Positions 37,916 through 49,269 of a stretch of 64,000 nt of DNA are shown piece after piece. Origin of the DNA: Baylisascaris procyonis (lineage: Eukaryota > Nematoda > Chromadorea > Rhabditida > Ascarididae); NCBI GenBank assembly GCA_037389465.1, contig JAZARR010000070.1, forward strand, positions 2,136,501 through 2,200,500, in the 5' to 3' direction. The notes below the pieces were generated by a model that had not been told where the DNA came from, made no database searches, and saw only the letters and a list, made by a program, of their open reading frames with translations. A program made the position numbers and the translations under genes. Each line of letters begins with the position of its first letter. The first letter of the stretch is position 1.

Positions 37916-38683
37916 TGAGGTTTTCCAGCAATTTTTGCGCACAGAGAAAGTTTTAAAATACCTTCATATAGAGACAGGATTTTTTGTAATTATTCGATTT
38001 TTTTAGAGAAATTCGATGCACAAATTTGCTCTGTTTGGAAATGCAATTGAATAATTTTTATTGGCAAAAAATCTTTTTGACGCCGATGTTTTTTTTTTCC
38101 AAAGGATGTAGAAAATGCTGTAATGCAAACAAACAAAAATCATGAATTTATCATTTTATTGAGGGTAAAATATCAAAGTTCTTCAATAATTTCGACTCCT
38201 CTTGTCATTATGCTAAGACATACTGTCCTCGAACAGTTTCTATGGAGTCTTCGAAAATTTCGTTTGCAATATTTTAGAAAAATTAGCAATAATTTCGCGA
38301 ATTTTGCATTCTAAAAATGATCTCGATAGAGAATTCGGTGAAATGATCGCCTAACAATATAAATTCTGCTCTCGAGAATGTCAATTTTGTAAAAAAAAAA
38401 AAAAAAGAAATCAAAATGACGATATCTATTTCGACCACTAGAAATATCAAGTTTCATCATCTCAAAAGTAAAAAACGTAATTTGGTTAGAATTTTCCGTG
38501 CAAAATTTCTCACTGGTAAATATTTCCTACAAAGTCCCTTTTCATAATTGACCTAATCAAGAAGAAATTTGGTCAATTTTCGGATCATCGACGCTCCCTT
38601 ATTGATTTATCGACAAATCACATGAAGCCTTTCACAAAATTTTCTCTTGTAAAATTACGTTGCTATAATGAAATGATCTCAAA
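37916..38683. repeat. Foldback element, right arm
   Basis: Partner of 36261-37025. The 890-bp centre (37026-37915) has only short open frames and no recognised product. The whole 2.42-kb unit looks like a non-autonomous foldback element lying between the larger arms. A T/A-run length difference (near 36540 versus 38390) separates the arms. Confidence 0.9.
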
Positions 38684-39171
38684 GCCCCAAACAGACAATT
38701 AAAGCAATTTCATCAAACATGATGAGTGAACTGTTGATCCTTACAATGCTATAGAAAAGAACAGCGGAAAGGAGGTATAGCGGCAACCACGGTAGAAGTT
38801 CTTGCGTCTTACACATTTAAACTAGCCAGCAAAAAAATATCATTAAAAATCAAAATATGCGAAATAATGCCCTCAATCTCGAGCAAAAGTTTCGGCTTTT
38901 TTGCCCTGACCAGCATGAAAAGAAAGTCCGACTGAAAGGAAATGGACACAACCTTTTTTTTGGCATCTTCTAATGTCCACATTTTCATAACGCTTCCTCG
39001 AAACTGGTAACACCTAGAGATATTTAGAGGTCGATAATCAGTGTAGTGTGTTTATTACAGCAGACAATCCCGCGACGACAATTCGCACGAAATTGATAAA
39101 TCATCGCAAAATATGACTGAGGAGGTTATTTTATTATGTGCATTTTAGTCTCTCAAAATTTATGACTGCAG

Positions 39172-39392
39172 GTTCAGTCATTCCCGAAATGAAACAATCA
39201 AAATTCGAAATGGGTAACAAATACATGCGCATAAAAACATACATAATTAGAGACGCTAATCCTGCCGCATTGCGCTTTTGTGATGCAAATTTGCAAAAGC
39301 AAAAGAAAGCTTACGGATTCGTATCATACGAGGAAATTTGCTGCTCCAAAAGACCGACCGGAAATCTACATTTTAAAGAATTTTTCTTGTGA
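39172..39392 (+). CDS. Candidate last exon with downstream poly(A) signal, unidentified
   Basis: Not recognised. A TGACTGCAG acceptor is followed by a two-base lead-in and 72 sense codons to TGA at 39390-39392. The content is protein-like and basic (PEMKQSKFEMGNKYMRIKTY, DANLQKQKKAYGFVSYEE, CCSKRPTG). An AATAAA hexamer at 39459-39464, about 70 bp after the stop, is where a nematode poly(A) signal would be expected. Upstream exons were not identified; the foldback repeat ends only about 0.5 kb upstream. Confidence 0.35.
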
Positions 39393-41556
39393 ATATATTG
39401 TAAACGGTTCATTTTCGATAAAATTCGGCAATGCATAAATAGGTGTGTAACCGCTTATAATAAACGGAACCGGAAACTTTCCGAGATTCTGTCATCAAAT
39501 CTAAATAAATCCATTCTTGACGCAATTATGCTATCGAGGAATTCAGATGCGATTAGTGTTTATTGTGTTTCATCATCATTTTTTTTTTTTTTTTTTAGTA
39601 AACTGCCCGACTCATAAAACATTTCATTCAATTTAAAAGTTGTCGCAACAAGAAAAACCAGAATAACATTTCTAGAGATTTCTACAGTAATGCCTTTCCC
39701 CTTAAATTGTAAACTAGTGGGGAAAAAAGCTTCAACACATAAGAGCGATTCTCTCGCTTCAATGTTGCAACGAAATAATAAAAACATAAAATGAAGAAAT
39801 TAGACATTGTCACACTGAAGTAATAAGTAATATTGGAATTATATTCGCCAAATTAATAGAATAATATGATCGCATAGTCGTAAACTCATCGTCTCTATGA
39901 ACTATTATTGCATAGTGCGCATAAATAGAAGAGATCGATCTACAACCAATTCGCATCTACATATTTATGCCATATCGTAGTATAGTGTAGTGTTTATTTA
40001 CGCCGCTATCGCTGATTTCATTGGTTTATTTCCTACCCGCATCTTATATCTAAGATTGCCTGAAAAGGCAGGAAGGAGTCAAATTATTGGAAATCCACGA
40101 TCCTGATTTCGAGAGAGGAAAAAAGGGGACAACACCCCCCCCCCCAGCCCTCCAATCATGAATAAAGGAAGGAGACATTTGCTTCATTTCATCTCCTCTC
40201 AAAGCAACCGATGGTCCCTTCCGTCAGATTTTGAAGCCAGTCGTCATTAATGCCAACCGAACTAATGACACTCAGCAGGCGAACGATGGCGCTACGAAAT
40301 ATTGCTGTCAACCGACTGCCGATAATTGGGAACTGACAGGAGAAACTCAGTGGCCACGATGGCACTGCAAGAAGTCGACCACTGATTGAACTCAGTCGAT
40401 CGTTACCGCCTACTTACAGCTAAGGTGTTTGGAGGGAAATGAGCGCCGACTTTTGGTGGCCATTAGCACAGCTTCGAAGTGAAAGAATTTTCGCTCGAGG
40501 GACAACAGTTGGTCATCCACCATGCGCAGTTCAGCCTTGAATAGTACAGGCCAAATAGTAGCAGCAAAAGATAAAGTGACGCTTAAGGGGATGAAAAGGA
40601 CGTTCGGAAATCCGACGTGTGCAACCTTGCTCGTAAAGAAAACTAATAAATAAGCGTTAAAAATTTTGCATTTATCTCAGATGTAATTTTGGTGAAGCGC
40701 CGCTACCTCTCAACCTACTTGACTATTTTATTTCGGCAGAGCATAAAACGAACGATAGGTTTCGACTCCACTATTTCAACCGTGAGAGGCAATCGATCGC
40801 AATATCGAAAACTTAACCAACGAGAGAAAATAATTTAAGGCGTAACGATGAGGCGAGCGGCTAATGAAGGACGAGTTTCGATGTTCTCAAACAATTTTCA
40901 TCGAAAACCCACTCATGTTACATGCATCATAAATTCGTCACTTCTCTTATGTCTTCATAAAACAGTCCCGTCATTATTTCCCGGTGATTAGCGGTGATGA
41001 GCAGAGCAGATTGCATAATTTTTTTTTTTTGAAATCACTACTCGATGCACTGCAGCATCGATATTTCCTACATTTATGGCATACGCATTAAAACATAACA
41101 AAAGTTTACTCGACTCCCTACTAAATATTCCTAAACCTAAGTCTTCTTTCTTGTGATTCGAAGATTATATTACAGATATGTCAATCAGCTAAGAAAAAAA
41201 CTATATTAATTGCAATTCGATTTCGCTATCAATCTCAGTCGCCTTCTATTGAAGCGAAATGCAACAGAGGGCGTTGTTTGATTTAGAATCGACATTCTAC
41301 TTGGTTAGATAAGAATAGGAATTCGCTCACCACAGTCCTTAGTTTATAAGCCATTGTTTTGATGAATAAAAAATGCCGACTCTTCGAAATCATCGACGAA
41401 ATCTGTTCATCGCCACATATAAATTCTCTTTTTATGATAAGACCTTCACTTCTCATCACCATGAAAATCACTTCCCTCTTCCCTCGAACAGACATTTGAT
41501 GGGAAAACTATGAACACAAATATAAAAAATAAAAAATAAATACAAAAATATACAAG

Positions 41557-41608
41557 TATAAATATAAATATAAATATAAATATAAATATAAATATAAATA
41601 TAAATATA

Positions 41609-41653
<45 letters not shown>
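41557..41653. repeat. Compound microsatellite (TATAAA)n and (TA)n
   Basis: TATAAA hexamer units run to about 41610, followed by a TA dinucleotide run from 41614 to 41653. It ends 112 bp before the candidate start codon at 41765. Confidence 0.97.
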
Positions 41654-41657
<4 letters not shown>

Positions 41658-41764
41658 CACATTGCAGATATAGAACAATCCATTTTTAATAAAGTTCGGC
41701 TGTAAAAGCTTGCAAACAGCATAACCCAAAACTCCAGCACTAGGACAGAAAGGCTATATACAAC

Positions 41765-42820
41765 ATGCACGAACTCTCGGAGCAGCTGCATGAGGTGGAG
41801 ATCGAACCAGAGAAGGACGACACGGGCAACGAAGCTTACTACCACCTAAGCAATAACTTTCATCACGAGGCAAGTTTTCCGCAAGTTTTCCTATTCTTTC
41901 ACTGTTTTCAGCCCGATTTCCGTTTATATTCTCATAAAAGTTAGTAAACTTTCTGCGCGTAAATACTTGATTGAAGATAGCAGAGGTTGTTTCCCTGATA
42001 GGAATGTTCCCGATCGCCACCTTTGTCCCACACCCCACCAAATGGGAATCTTTGAAGGGCCATTTTTCACCAAAACAACGGTGACATACCTAGTTACCTT
42101 CCAAAGACAATGATAGCGTCGTGAATAGCATCAATACGTGAAAATACAAGAAAAACGGTATGCATTAATAGCAAGAAAATTCAGCCGGCCGTACTACATA
42201 TTACGATGTACGGGCACACAACATCGTCATAGCACTAACAGGAAAAATGGCATTCTACGTCAATAAGATGCACCTTTTGCCTCGAGGTCATTTTTTCCCC
42301 GAATTTCAGTTGCCATTTTACAAAAGGCAATGTGAAGATGCTCGTCATTGCTCTTTTAAAGAAATGAACACTCGTTGAATGAAAAGAACGTCCCAAAAAA
42401 ATAAAGAAAGTATAAACAGGTCTATCATTCGTAATAACGCTTACAGAATTCACCTATCGACATTTTTTTCATACCTGTTTTATGAAACTTTGTTCCGTTA
42501 AAGTAAGAAGCGCATAAAAACAAAAATCTTTTAAGGACCATTTTCTAATCCATGATCAACTTTTTTGCGGCTCCGCGAAAACAATGTCGGAACAGTTCAA
42601 TTCTATGCACATTTATTCTTGCAGAATTAACTTACTCCATAACATATCTTCATGATTTATTGAGAATATTAAAACTTCTATCAACTTTCTAAACTCTCGC
42701 AGGCAAACCTCAAAATCCTATCCGATGATTATCCCTCTAGTTTGCAATGTGGGAAGATAATTACAGTCTTACATCGATCTGAAACACTACATGCTGATGT
42801 CCAATTTCCCTCAGTTTTGG
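41765..42820 (+). CDS. Candidate first two exons, plus strand, GC-AG intron
   Basis: Not recognised. Exon 41765-41869 starts with ATG (in-frame TAG 24 bp upstream) and encodes 35 acidic residues (MHELSEQLHEVEIEPEKDD). It ends GAG|GCAAGT, the classic rare GC donor. The next good acceptor, ACTCTCGCAG, opens exon 42703-42820 in phase 0 with 39 sense codons (LKILSDDYPSSLQCGKIITV, HADVQFPS) and a consensus donor TTTTGG|GTAAGA (phase 1). Frame, composition and splice signals agree. The N-terminus lacks a signal peptide, so it may be a separate gene from the secreted-type cysteine-rich exons at 48-49 kb. An AT microsatellite ends 112 bp upstream of the ATG. Confidence 0.45.
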
Positions 42821-44354
42821 GTAAGATTTCGCTCCTTTCAATAAGCGCTGGCCTTCTCTCACTACCCCTTTTTCCCAGGACATCTTAGCAAAATTATTCG
42901 TTTCGAAGTTTCGTACTTTTATTTTCCCAACTCAAACATCTTCTTCACTTTCCCTAAATCGTTCATTGTTACAGCGAAGGTTTCATGCTTAAAACGAGAC
43001 CTAAGCAGCCCAATAAAGAAAGGAAATATGAGTGATAAACCTGTTTTAGGCCATTAAATGCCTCTGAAAGTGACTTCAGAATGTTCACGTCAATTCAATC
43101 AACAGTTCGCAAGAGCTTTTACAGGAAAAAAAATTGCGATGGAGCGTTTTAAAAGAAAAGCCTCGTGAAAAACTAAAGACCTCTTTTTCGCTGTACAATT
43201 TCTTTACACTGTACGTTCTTGTTGTCGCATAACACATCGCTGTAACACTGTTATCACAAGAGCACATTTCGTGCTTGATAGCAATCCCACTATGAAGGCG
43301 GCCCGATTTCTTTATATATTTAGAGGATTTACTGATATCCTATTCAAACTTTCGGTATTCTTTGCATCAAAAGCTTGATTGCAATGTTATGGTAAACCCG
43401 AACGAGTAGGACACTCTCCTCCACGTCCATATCCCCATCCCCTCCCACTGACCACTAATAAATATACCCAACGCATTTCCCAACTTTCGTCAGCATCGGT
43501 TGGCTGATATTCGACTCCAGTATCCTTTCATTCTCTGTTCGCCTGCTATTTATGTACTCGCTGAGTAAGCTACCATATGCATTCAAGCAAGCGTATACAG
43601 TATACATGGCTACCGACACCAAAGTTTAAACGTCAAATTCGCGCCCATCAAGAAAGATGTGCGATCATTCTGTTTTAGAGGGGTAGAGATGCAAGGAATC
43701 ATCACGTTTATCGATGCAAAACTTCTTCCTTGTCATCAATATCATCTAATCGGGTTTTCTTGTGTTTCTTAATTGTTCTTATCGTTTTGCTTGTTTAACT
43801 GATTGATGCACTAAAAGATTCATCGAATCAAACCGAACCAATAAGGTATATGAATGCGGATTATAGTATTGTATCAGGCAGCTATATTCCCTTCTAATTT
43901 TTGCAATATCTTTTTAAGTTCAGATAATTTCAATCAGTCGATATTAATTCAATGGTGGGTTCTAAATTTGGATTAGACGAAGCAGTCGTTGAAGAGTAAG
44001 GTCTCATCGGTCGCCTTCCAACCTCTATATGTGAAAAAACTACAAAGCTTCAAAAAAAGCGGGGCACGTCGTGTGACGCAACCGTCCAGTCATATTTTTC
44101 CTTTCCCACTTAACCTCATTCGAAATAATGAAAAGAAAAGCGACGACTTAAATGAGCATAAAGGATGTTAGACACAAGCGGTTTCAATATGCTCCACTGA
44201 TTTTCAGCCACCTGACCAACCTGCCTCTCAAATAATCAACAGGCAATAAAACTTGTAAAGCAATATCCTTAACTTTTAACCGTTTGAATGGTCTACGCAA
44301 TTCTTCTCATAAATACTCGTTTTTTTATCGACCTGGCCTGTGTAAAACGAAAAG

Positions 44355-44614
44355 CCAACATGTGCAGGCATTTCGACGACTACCGACCAACCGCTGGCAG
44401 CCACCTGAAGACACTCTCATTGGCACCTAAAGATATTCCAAAGAGTAAACGTTTGGCGTCCATCGAATATCAGCGACTGAACAACAATCTCAAAGATATT
44501 AATAGACAAGCAAAATGCAAGCAAATATCGTATGATCTACCCTTATTCGACGAAGGCAACTTTGGCATCTCTGCGTGCTCAGAATGCTCATTGATGAGGT
44601 TGGGCAACAACATT
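44355..44614 (+). CDS. Candidate internal exon, plus strand
   Basis: Not recognised. An open stretch of 86 codons follows an AACGAAAAG acceptor with a two-base lead-in. It ends at AACATT|GTAAGC in phase 0. Motifs include RHFDDYRPTAGSHLKTLSLA, PKSKRLASIEYQRLNNNL and SACSECSL. Its entry phase matches the exon ending at 42820 and its exit phase matches the exon starting at 48290, so all could belong to one transcript. The acceptor is not pyrimidine-rich. A minus-strand frame (44470-44799) also crosses this DNA; it runs through the repeat boundary at 44702 and is less likely. Confidence 0.33.
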
Positions 44615-44701
44615 GTAAGCACACCGATCCAGGAAACTATAATAATACTCCAGTTTCCACTGAACACAATACTGCAGCAATACTTGGTTCTTTTCTCCCA
44701 A

Positions 44702-47332
44702 AGTATGACAAATAACGAAAACGTGGTTATGTCATAGGAGTAATGAGCTTGAAAAGAGAGCATTGCAGTTATCCGAATCCGGCAGACCCGATAAATCAAA
44801 ATTCATCATCAGTCCATTCACCACTACCAAATTTACCAATCTGTTTGCTAGCCTAGTTTATAATCAATTTGGCCTTACCGTACCTTCTTTGTTCATCAAA
44901 AATAGCACATCGTATCGAATCGATCTTATATACCTCTCATGATGGTTGGATGATATTTTGATGAATTCGACACATTTAGACCAATGGTGGTAATATCTGA
45001 ATGCCATCCAACGTGAATTCTTTTTTTTTGCATTTTGTGAACATCAAATTCAATCGTCTCTCACTAAGATTTCTAGAAATGATGAAATTCGGCCAACTGT
45101 TCATTCGTTTCAACGAAATTTGTTGACAAAATGCATTCAAATGTTTTTATCAGCAAACAAATCGATTGAAAATTGTGGTAAACACGTTTCAGCCATTCAA
45201 AGGTTTCGATACCAAAGAGCAGCGTCTCAATTAGCAACACCATCAAATCACGACTGCACGAGTCATAGCGCATTGTTTGCAGCATTGCAAAATGTATGCA
45301 TTATCGTGTCCCCAACAAAACAAGACCGACTCTACGTTAGCTGTATCCCCCTAGCGATGTCCTTAAAAAAAATTCCGCATTCTGGTCATGTCTATCCGAT
45401 AAACCAATACTCAATCAATCATGATGTTAGTATTTGAACTATCAATGTTTTTCACAGTTTAGCCCTTAGCGAGTTTTGTAACTCAGCTATTAACATTACT
45501 TCGTAGTAGAACGAGCAATTGCTCTCTTTCATTTGTAATCATCAATTTCTATCCATTTTGTGCTGCGTCGATAAAATCGCTCATTTCGATAATTTGATTA
45601 CATGGAACGTAGCATACATCTTCCATCTTTATTTGCTGATAGAATATTGCGTTCTAGTCGATCGGTCAAAAAAGAACTTCTGTCGCCACAAATACGAAAA
45701 AGTTCTGTGGTGTAGTCGTTATTTACGTCTCAAAGAACGTCAAAAAATTGTAGTAAAGAAAGCGATGTGAAGCGAAACCTTTTCGATGGTCAATGCGAGA
45801 ACCTTCTATCTTAAATTGGGTTGAAATATTCTCATGTAATATAAAAAAATATTTTGATTCAACTTCCTTTCTCCTATTATGCCATCCAATTTTCTACTCT
45901 TTCTCATTTCCATATTTATTAAACAGAGTAAACTTTAAAAAATTTTGTAGTATTGATCCAGTTATCGGAATACCACTCTCAGAATACCGCATAGACGGCT
46001 CAACACACAATGATGAACACAGAAGTATTCGATTGTAATCGAAGCGCCTCAGATTATATCAACGCTATGTTATGCGGCGCTTGGATAGCAACCGATCGAT
46101 TGAATTTTAGTTCCATATTGAAGTTTCCGTTGGATTTGCTTTTAACTTCTCTCTTGTTTTTCGGTTGCAACATAAATCTGCCTCCTACCAGAACGTTGGA
46201 ATTCTCTCAATCTCAAACAAACTCCCATCGCAAAAGAATGCGAACGGTAGTTTACCATTTCTCATCTTTCTGTCAGATGAAATGAGCAAAAAAATTGAAT
46301 GCCTAGAAATTCGGTATATGCAAGATGCACTTTGCTGCAATATGTAGTATTTAAAAGACTGTTTCAAAATAACTCTTACCGAGCAGAAAATCGATTCGAT
46401 TCGTTGGGGTATAGAAGAATGCTATGCCGGGAAGGTTCAGGTTGCAGCGATGCTACGAGGAGACGAGGGAGGGGAGGGGGATAACGATGAGCGATCAATT
46501 GTATGTGTAGCACTGAACATCTAGTTAATCTGCCCCATGTCAATAAATCAGTATAACATTTGTTTTCGGTTTGTAATATGTTATTCGTACGAACATGTTT
46601 GAAATCGTTTGCATCAAAAGTAGACCTTCCATATGCCGTTGAAAGTGCCGCATAAGGGCTTTACAACTTCATTGATTTATGCCATTTACAGTGTAGTTAT
46701 ATTTTATTGTTTCGATGATGATAGAGCCGATCACTTCTTTTTTGCTGTGTTTAATCAGTGATGCGTCAATCGTGTAATTTGTACTTCTTTCACGTCAGTA
46801 CATCGCATTGTTTTTATGATGTTTTGCAATTTTCTTTGTTAATTGCGACTGAAAAGCTACAGCCTACTGAGTATATTACTGTACAGGGAGACCATCAAAG
46901 AAAGGATGGCCCTTAGTTACTGTTTGTTGTAGTCAAACTGAAAAAAAAACGTTGTGTTGTGGGTGGCTGTAGCCGAGTTTTCAGGTCTTTGATCACGCAA
47001 ATCCATATCAGATCACGCAAATCTGATCTTGTTTAGATTTTTGAAGGTTATGTCATATATGCCGTTCGGAGCTGTCAGCTATATGATCAATTGTTTAACA
47101 ATTATGAATATCTCTTAGATAAGGGTTGTTGATTTTTTGTTTGATGTTAGGATTGTTTCCGTTGCAAATCTTTGCTATAGGCATTTTCTCTTCTTGGAAA
47201 TGTGTAGTCTGTTGATCATGGTTCCTGCTCTTGTCGCTGTGATGAGACGTCTAATTGTGCGGATGTGACAGGCATTGATAGAAAGTGATCTGGAGGGAGT
47301 GTGATGATGTTTTTTAAAGGTTAGTTCTTGTT
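44702..47332. repeat. Large inverted repeat, arm B (2.63 kb)
   Basis: Reverse-complement partner of 33206-35835; the spacer between arms is about 8.87 kb. It lies between candidate plus-strand exons ending at 44614 and starting at 48290, so it would be intronic to that gene. Flanks outside the two arms are unrelated, and I saw no clear target-site duplication or short terminal inverted repeat. Confidence 0.93.
46975..47272 (+). pseudogene. Seven-TM receptor-like fragment, broken copy in arm B
   Basis: This is the same frame as the open copy at 35990-36266: ILFRFLKVMSYMPFGAVSYM, then an in-frame TAG after IMNIS, then RIVSV and a second hydrophobic stretch (LLIMVPALVAVM). It lies in the outer end of the large inverted repeat. 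The identical broken version is in arm A on the minus strand. The stop removes a complete fourth helix, so this copy cannot make the fragment. Confidence 0.35.
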
Positions 47333-48289
47333 TATTTTCTCCTGCGATATGAAAGTACACTCCGCTAAATGCCTTTCTAAGTTTGCTTTATCGTTCTACA
47401 TCCATTTCTCATCATGGTTGCATCTGCAGCTATCTTAAGATATCTTTATTGTTGTCATAATAGTCAATCGCATCTGTAATTGCTCTTTTTACTGACGATC
47501 CGTATCCATTATACGGTGGTATTTAAATTCACCATATAATTCGTTGGATTATTATTAATTAACAATAGCAGCACAACCATTGAGAACATTTTTTTTTTCT
47601 CACCGAATATGCGTAGATTCAAATTTTCTCGTCGAATGGTGAACGCGACTGTTTGCTTTCACATCAAAAAATTTTAATTAAGCCATTTAACACTGAGTAT
47701 TTCGTTCGGCGTACTGAAATAACACATATCATGTCAATTAAAATGGCATATTTCACGCTTATTTTTCGACATTCTTGCAGTCAAATTGATTCAGTGAATT
47801 TGAGCTGCGGAAATTAGGCGACTTTGCCTTTGCTTGAAAATGACTTTATTGTTCGTTAGCTTTCTTTAATGAAGGACCGAGGCCATTGCATATTCTAGGA
47901 TTTGTCCAATTTCGAATAGCTCAAGTCGATGTCGGAAATTGGGATCGAGTTTGAGTTGAGAAGGGATATGAGAAAAGATTTAGCTGAACTTTGGTCATGC
48001 TCAGATATATAGACTAGGTGGATGAAGCGTTGCTCTAATATGTCTCGCTGCGTTGGCGTGATGCAAATCAACGCAACAACCATTATATGATTTAAAATGT
48101 TGATCATTGCCATGTAATAGGTGAGCATCATCGTAGGGGACGGTTCTTTCTTTTTCATAATTTTCTTACAGTTCATTTCATGTCACTCGCCTCTTGTTAT
48201 GGTGGTTATTTATGTATAGCAAAGATTTTATATTCTTTTCGCTTTTGCGTTGTGCGCTTGAACTGTACTGGCTAATAGGTACATTCAAG

Positions 48290-49269
48290 GATGGTCATTA
48301 CAGTGATGGAGCCTATTGTGCTACCGCAAATTTGTGTTGTGAATGTCCTGTTGGAAGGAGTGGAGGACAGTGCAACCAGGTTTGTCTATTTCCTCATTCT
48401 TTTAATAGAGAAACCGTCATTCTACCTCACTGAAATAAAGGTTCTTTCTCGCTACGTTGTCCCACTTACAAAGTTAGATGCTTTAACTTCAGACTGAGCC
48501 AGATATTGGCAATAGCGATGGCAAAAAGCTTCTGGAAATTTTTGGTACAATAAAAAATGATAAACAATCTTGCGCCATGAAAAATGAATAAATATTTATT
48601 TTAACGCACTGAAAATCGCTTTTAGTTTTCTTCACTTATTGCACTATTTACGGCTCGAGAGGCAACAAAAGCCTTGTTAAAATATCGATAAGGGAGACAA
48701 ATTTTAGAAGTTTTATCACAGAAATTGTTGATATCAATTGCCTGATTCATGGAATCGCAATGCGCGACTCAGCAACTTGAGCCCTTCAATAAATTCATTC
48801 GAATAGTCTATTCCACCACTTCTCGTGGTCGTAAAACGGGTTTTAATGCTGCATAAGGAGTGGCTAACCGAGCGATGGATTTGATCCGAATTCACTACAT
48901 AATTTTGATATCTGAGTCCCATCAGCGGAGGCGAATGACAAGTAAAGGCAAATGTGCAACGTGCAGTTGGAGTTTAATTTAGACACATCGATGTTATTTC
49001 CTTTAGTGAGAATTTCTACTAGCAGTGACGCGGAACACATCTTCATTTTCCATTTACTCAGTAGTGGACAATGCAGCAAATGCCGAACTCTTGCAATGGA
49101 TAACCGAAAAGACGTGCAATGTCGGGAATCAATCAGCAAACAATGACCGCAGGAATTGTTACAGGGGATTTGCCCAAATGGATTCACGTGCATGCAGAAC
49201 GGTTATTGTTGCGCTTCGTGTCCAAAGGATGCCACACCGTTTGGTGCGAGGAGGAATATTTGCTACTAG
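48290..49269 (+). CDS. Nematode cysteine-rich repeat (lustrin/WR1-like) exons
   Basis: Exon 48290-48379 (30 codons, acceptor ACATTCAAG, donor CAACCAG|GTTTGT) encodes a Cys-dense piece, AYCATANLCCECPVGRSGGQ. Exon 49153-49269 (acceptor ATGACCGCAG) continues in phase 0 with GICPNGFTCMQNGYCCASCP, then KDATPFG and TAG. The order CCxCPxGxxxGQC...CPxGFTCxxxGYCCxxCP is the nematode-specific cysteine-rich (lustrin-like/WR1) repeat found in secreted and cuticle-associated proteins. Role inferred: extracellular structural protein. The stop directly after a half repeat suggests either an unrecognised donor (TTTG|GTGCGA, phase 1) or truncation. A degenerate look-alike may follow near 49.5 kb. The intron 49 bp to 3.7 kb upstream contains inverted-repeat arm B. 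Confidence 0.5.

Larger units (their letters stand above)
38684..41764. other. Spacer between foldback element and 41.8-kb exons
   Basis: Contains the candidate terminal exon at 39172-39392, long T-runs (39580-39598), a C-run near 40134-40145, a comparatively GC-rich stretch (about 40050-40620) that could be promoter or UTR, and the AT microsatellite. No further gene supported. Confidence 0.4.

Noticed and set aside
41468..41845. Minus-strand 125-codon frame rich in Tyr/Ile
   Set aside because: It is translation of the (TA)n/(TATAAA)n microsatellite.
48491..48545. Extra exon between the two cysteine-rich exons
   Set aside because: It has an acceptor and a GT donor but would leave phase 1 and break the cysteine-rich frame of the next exon.
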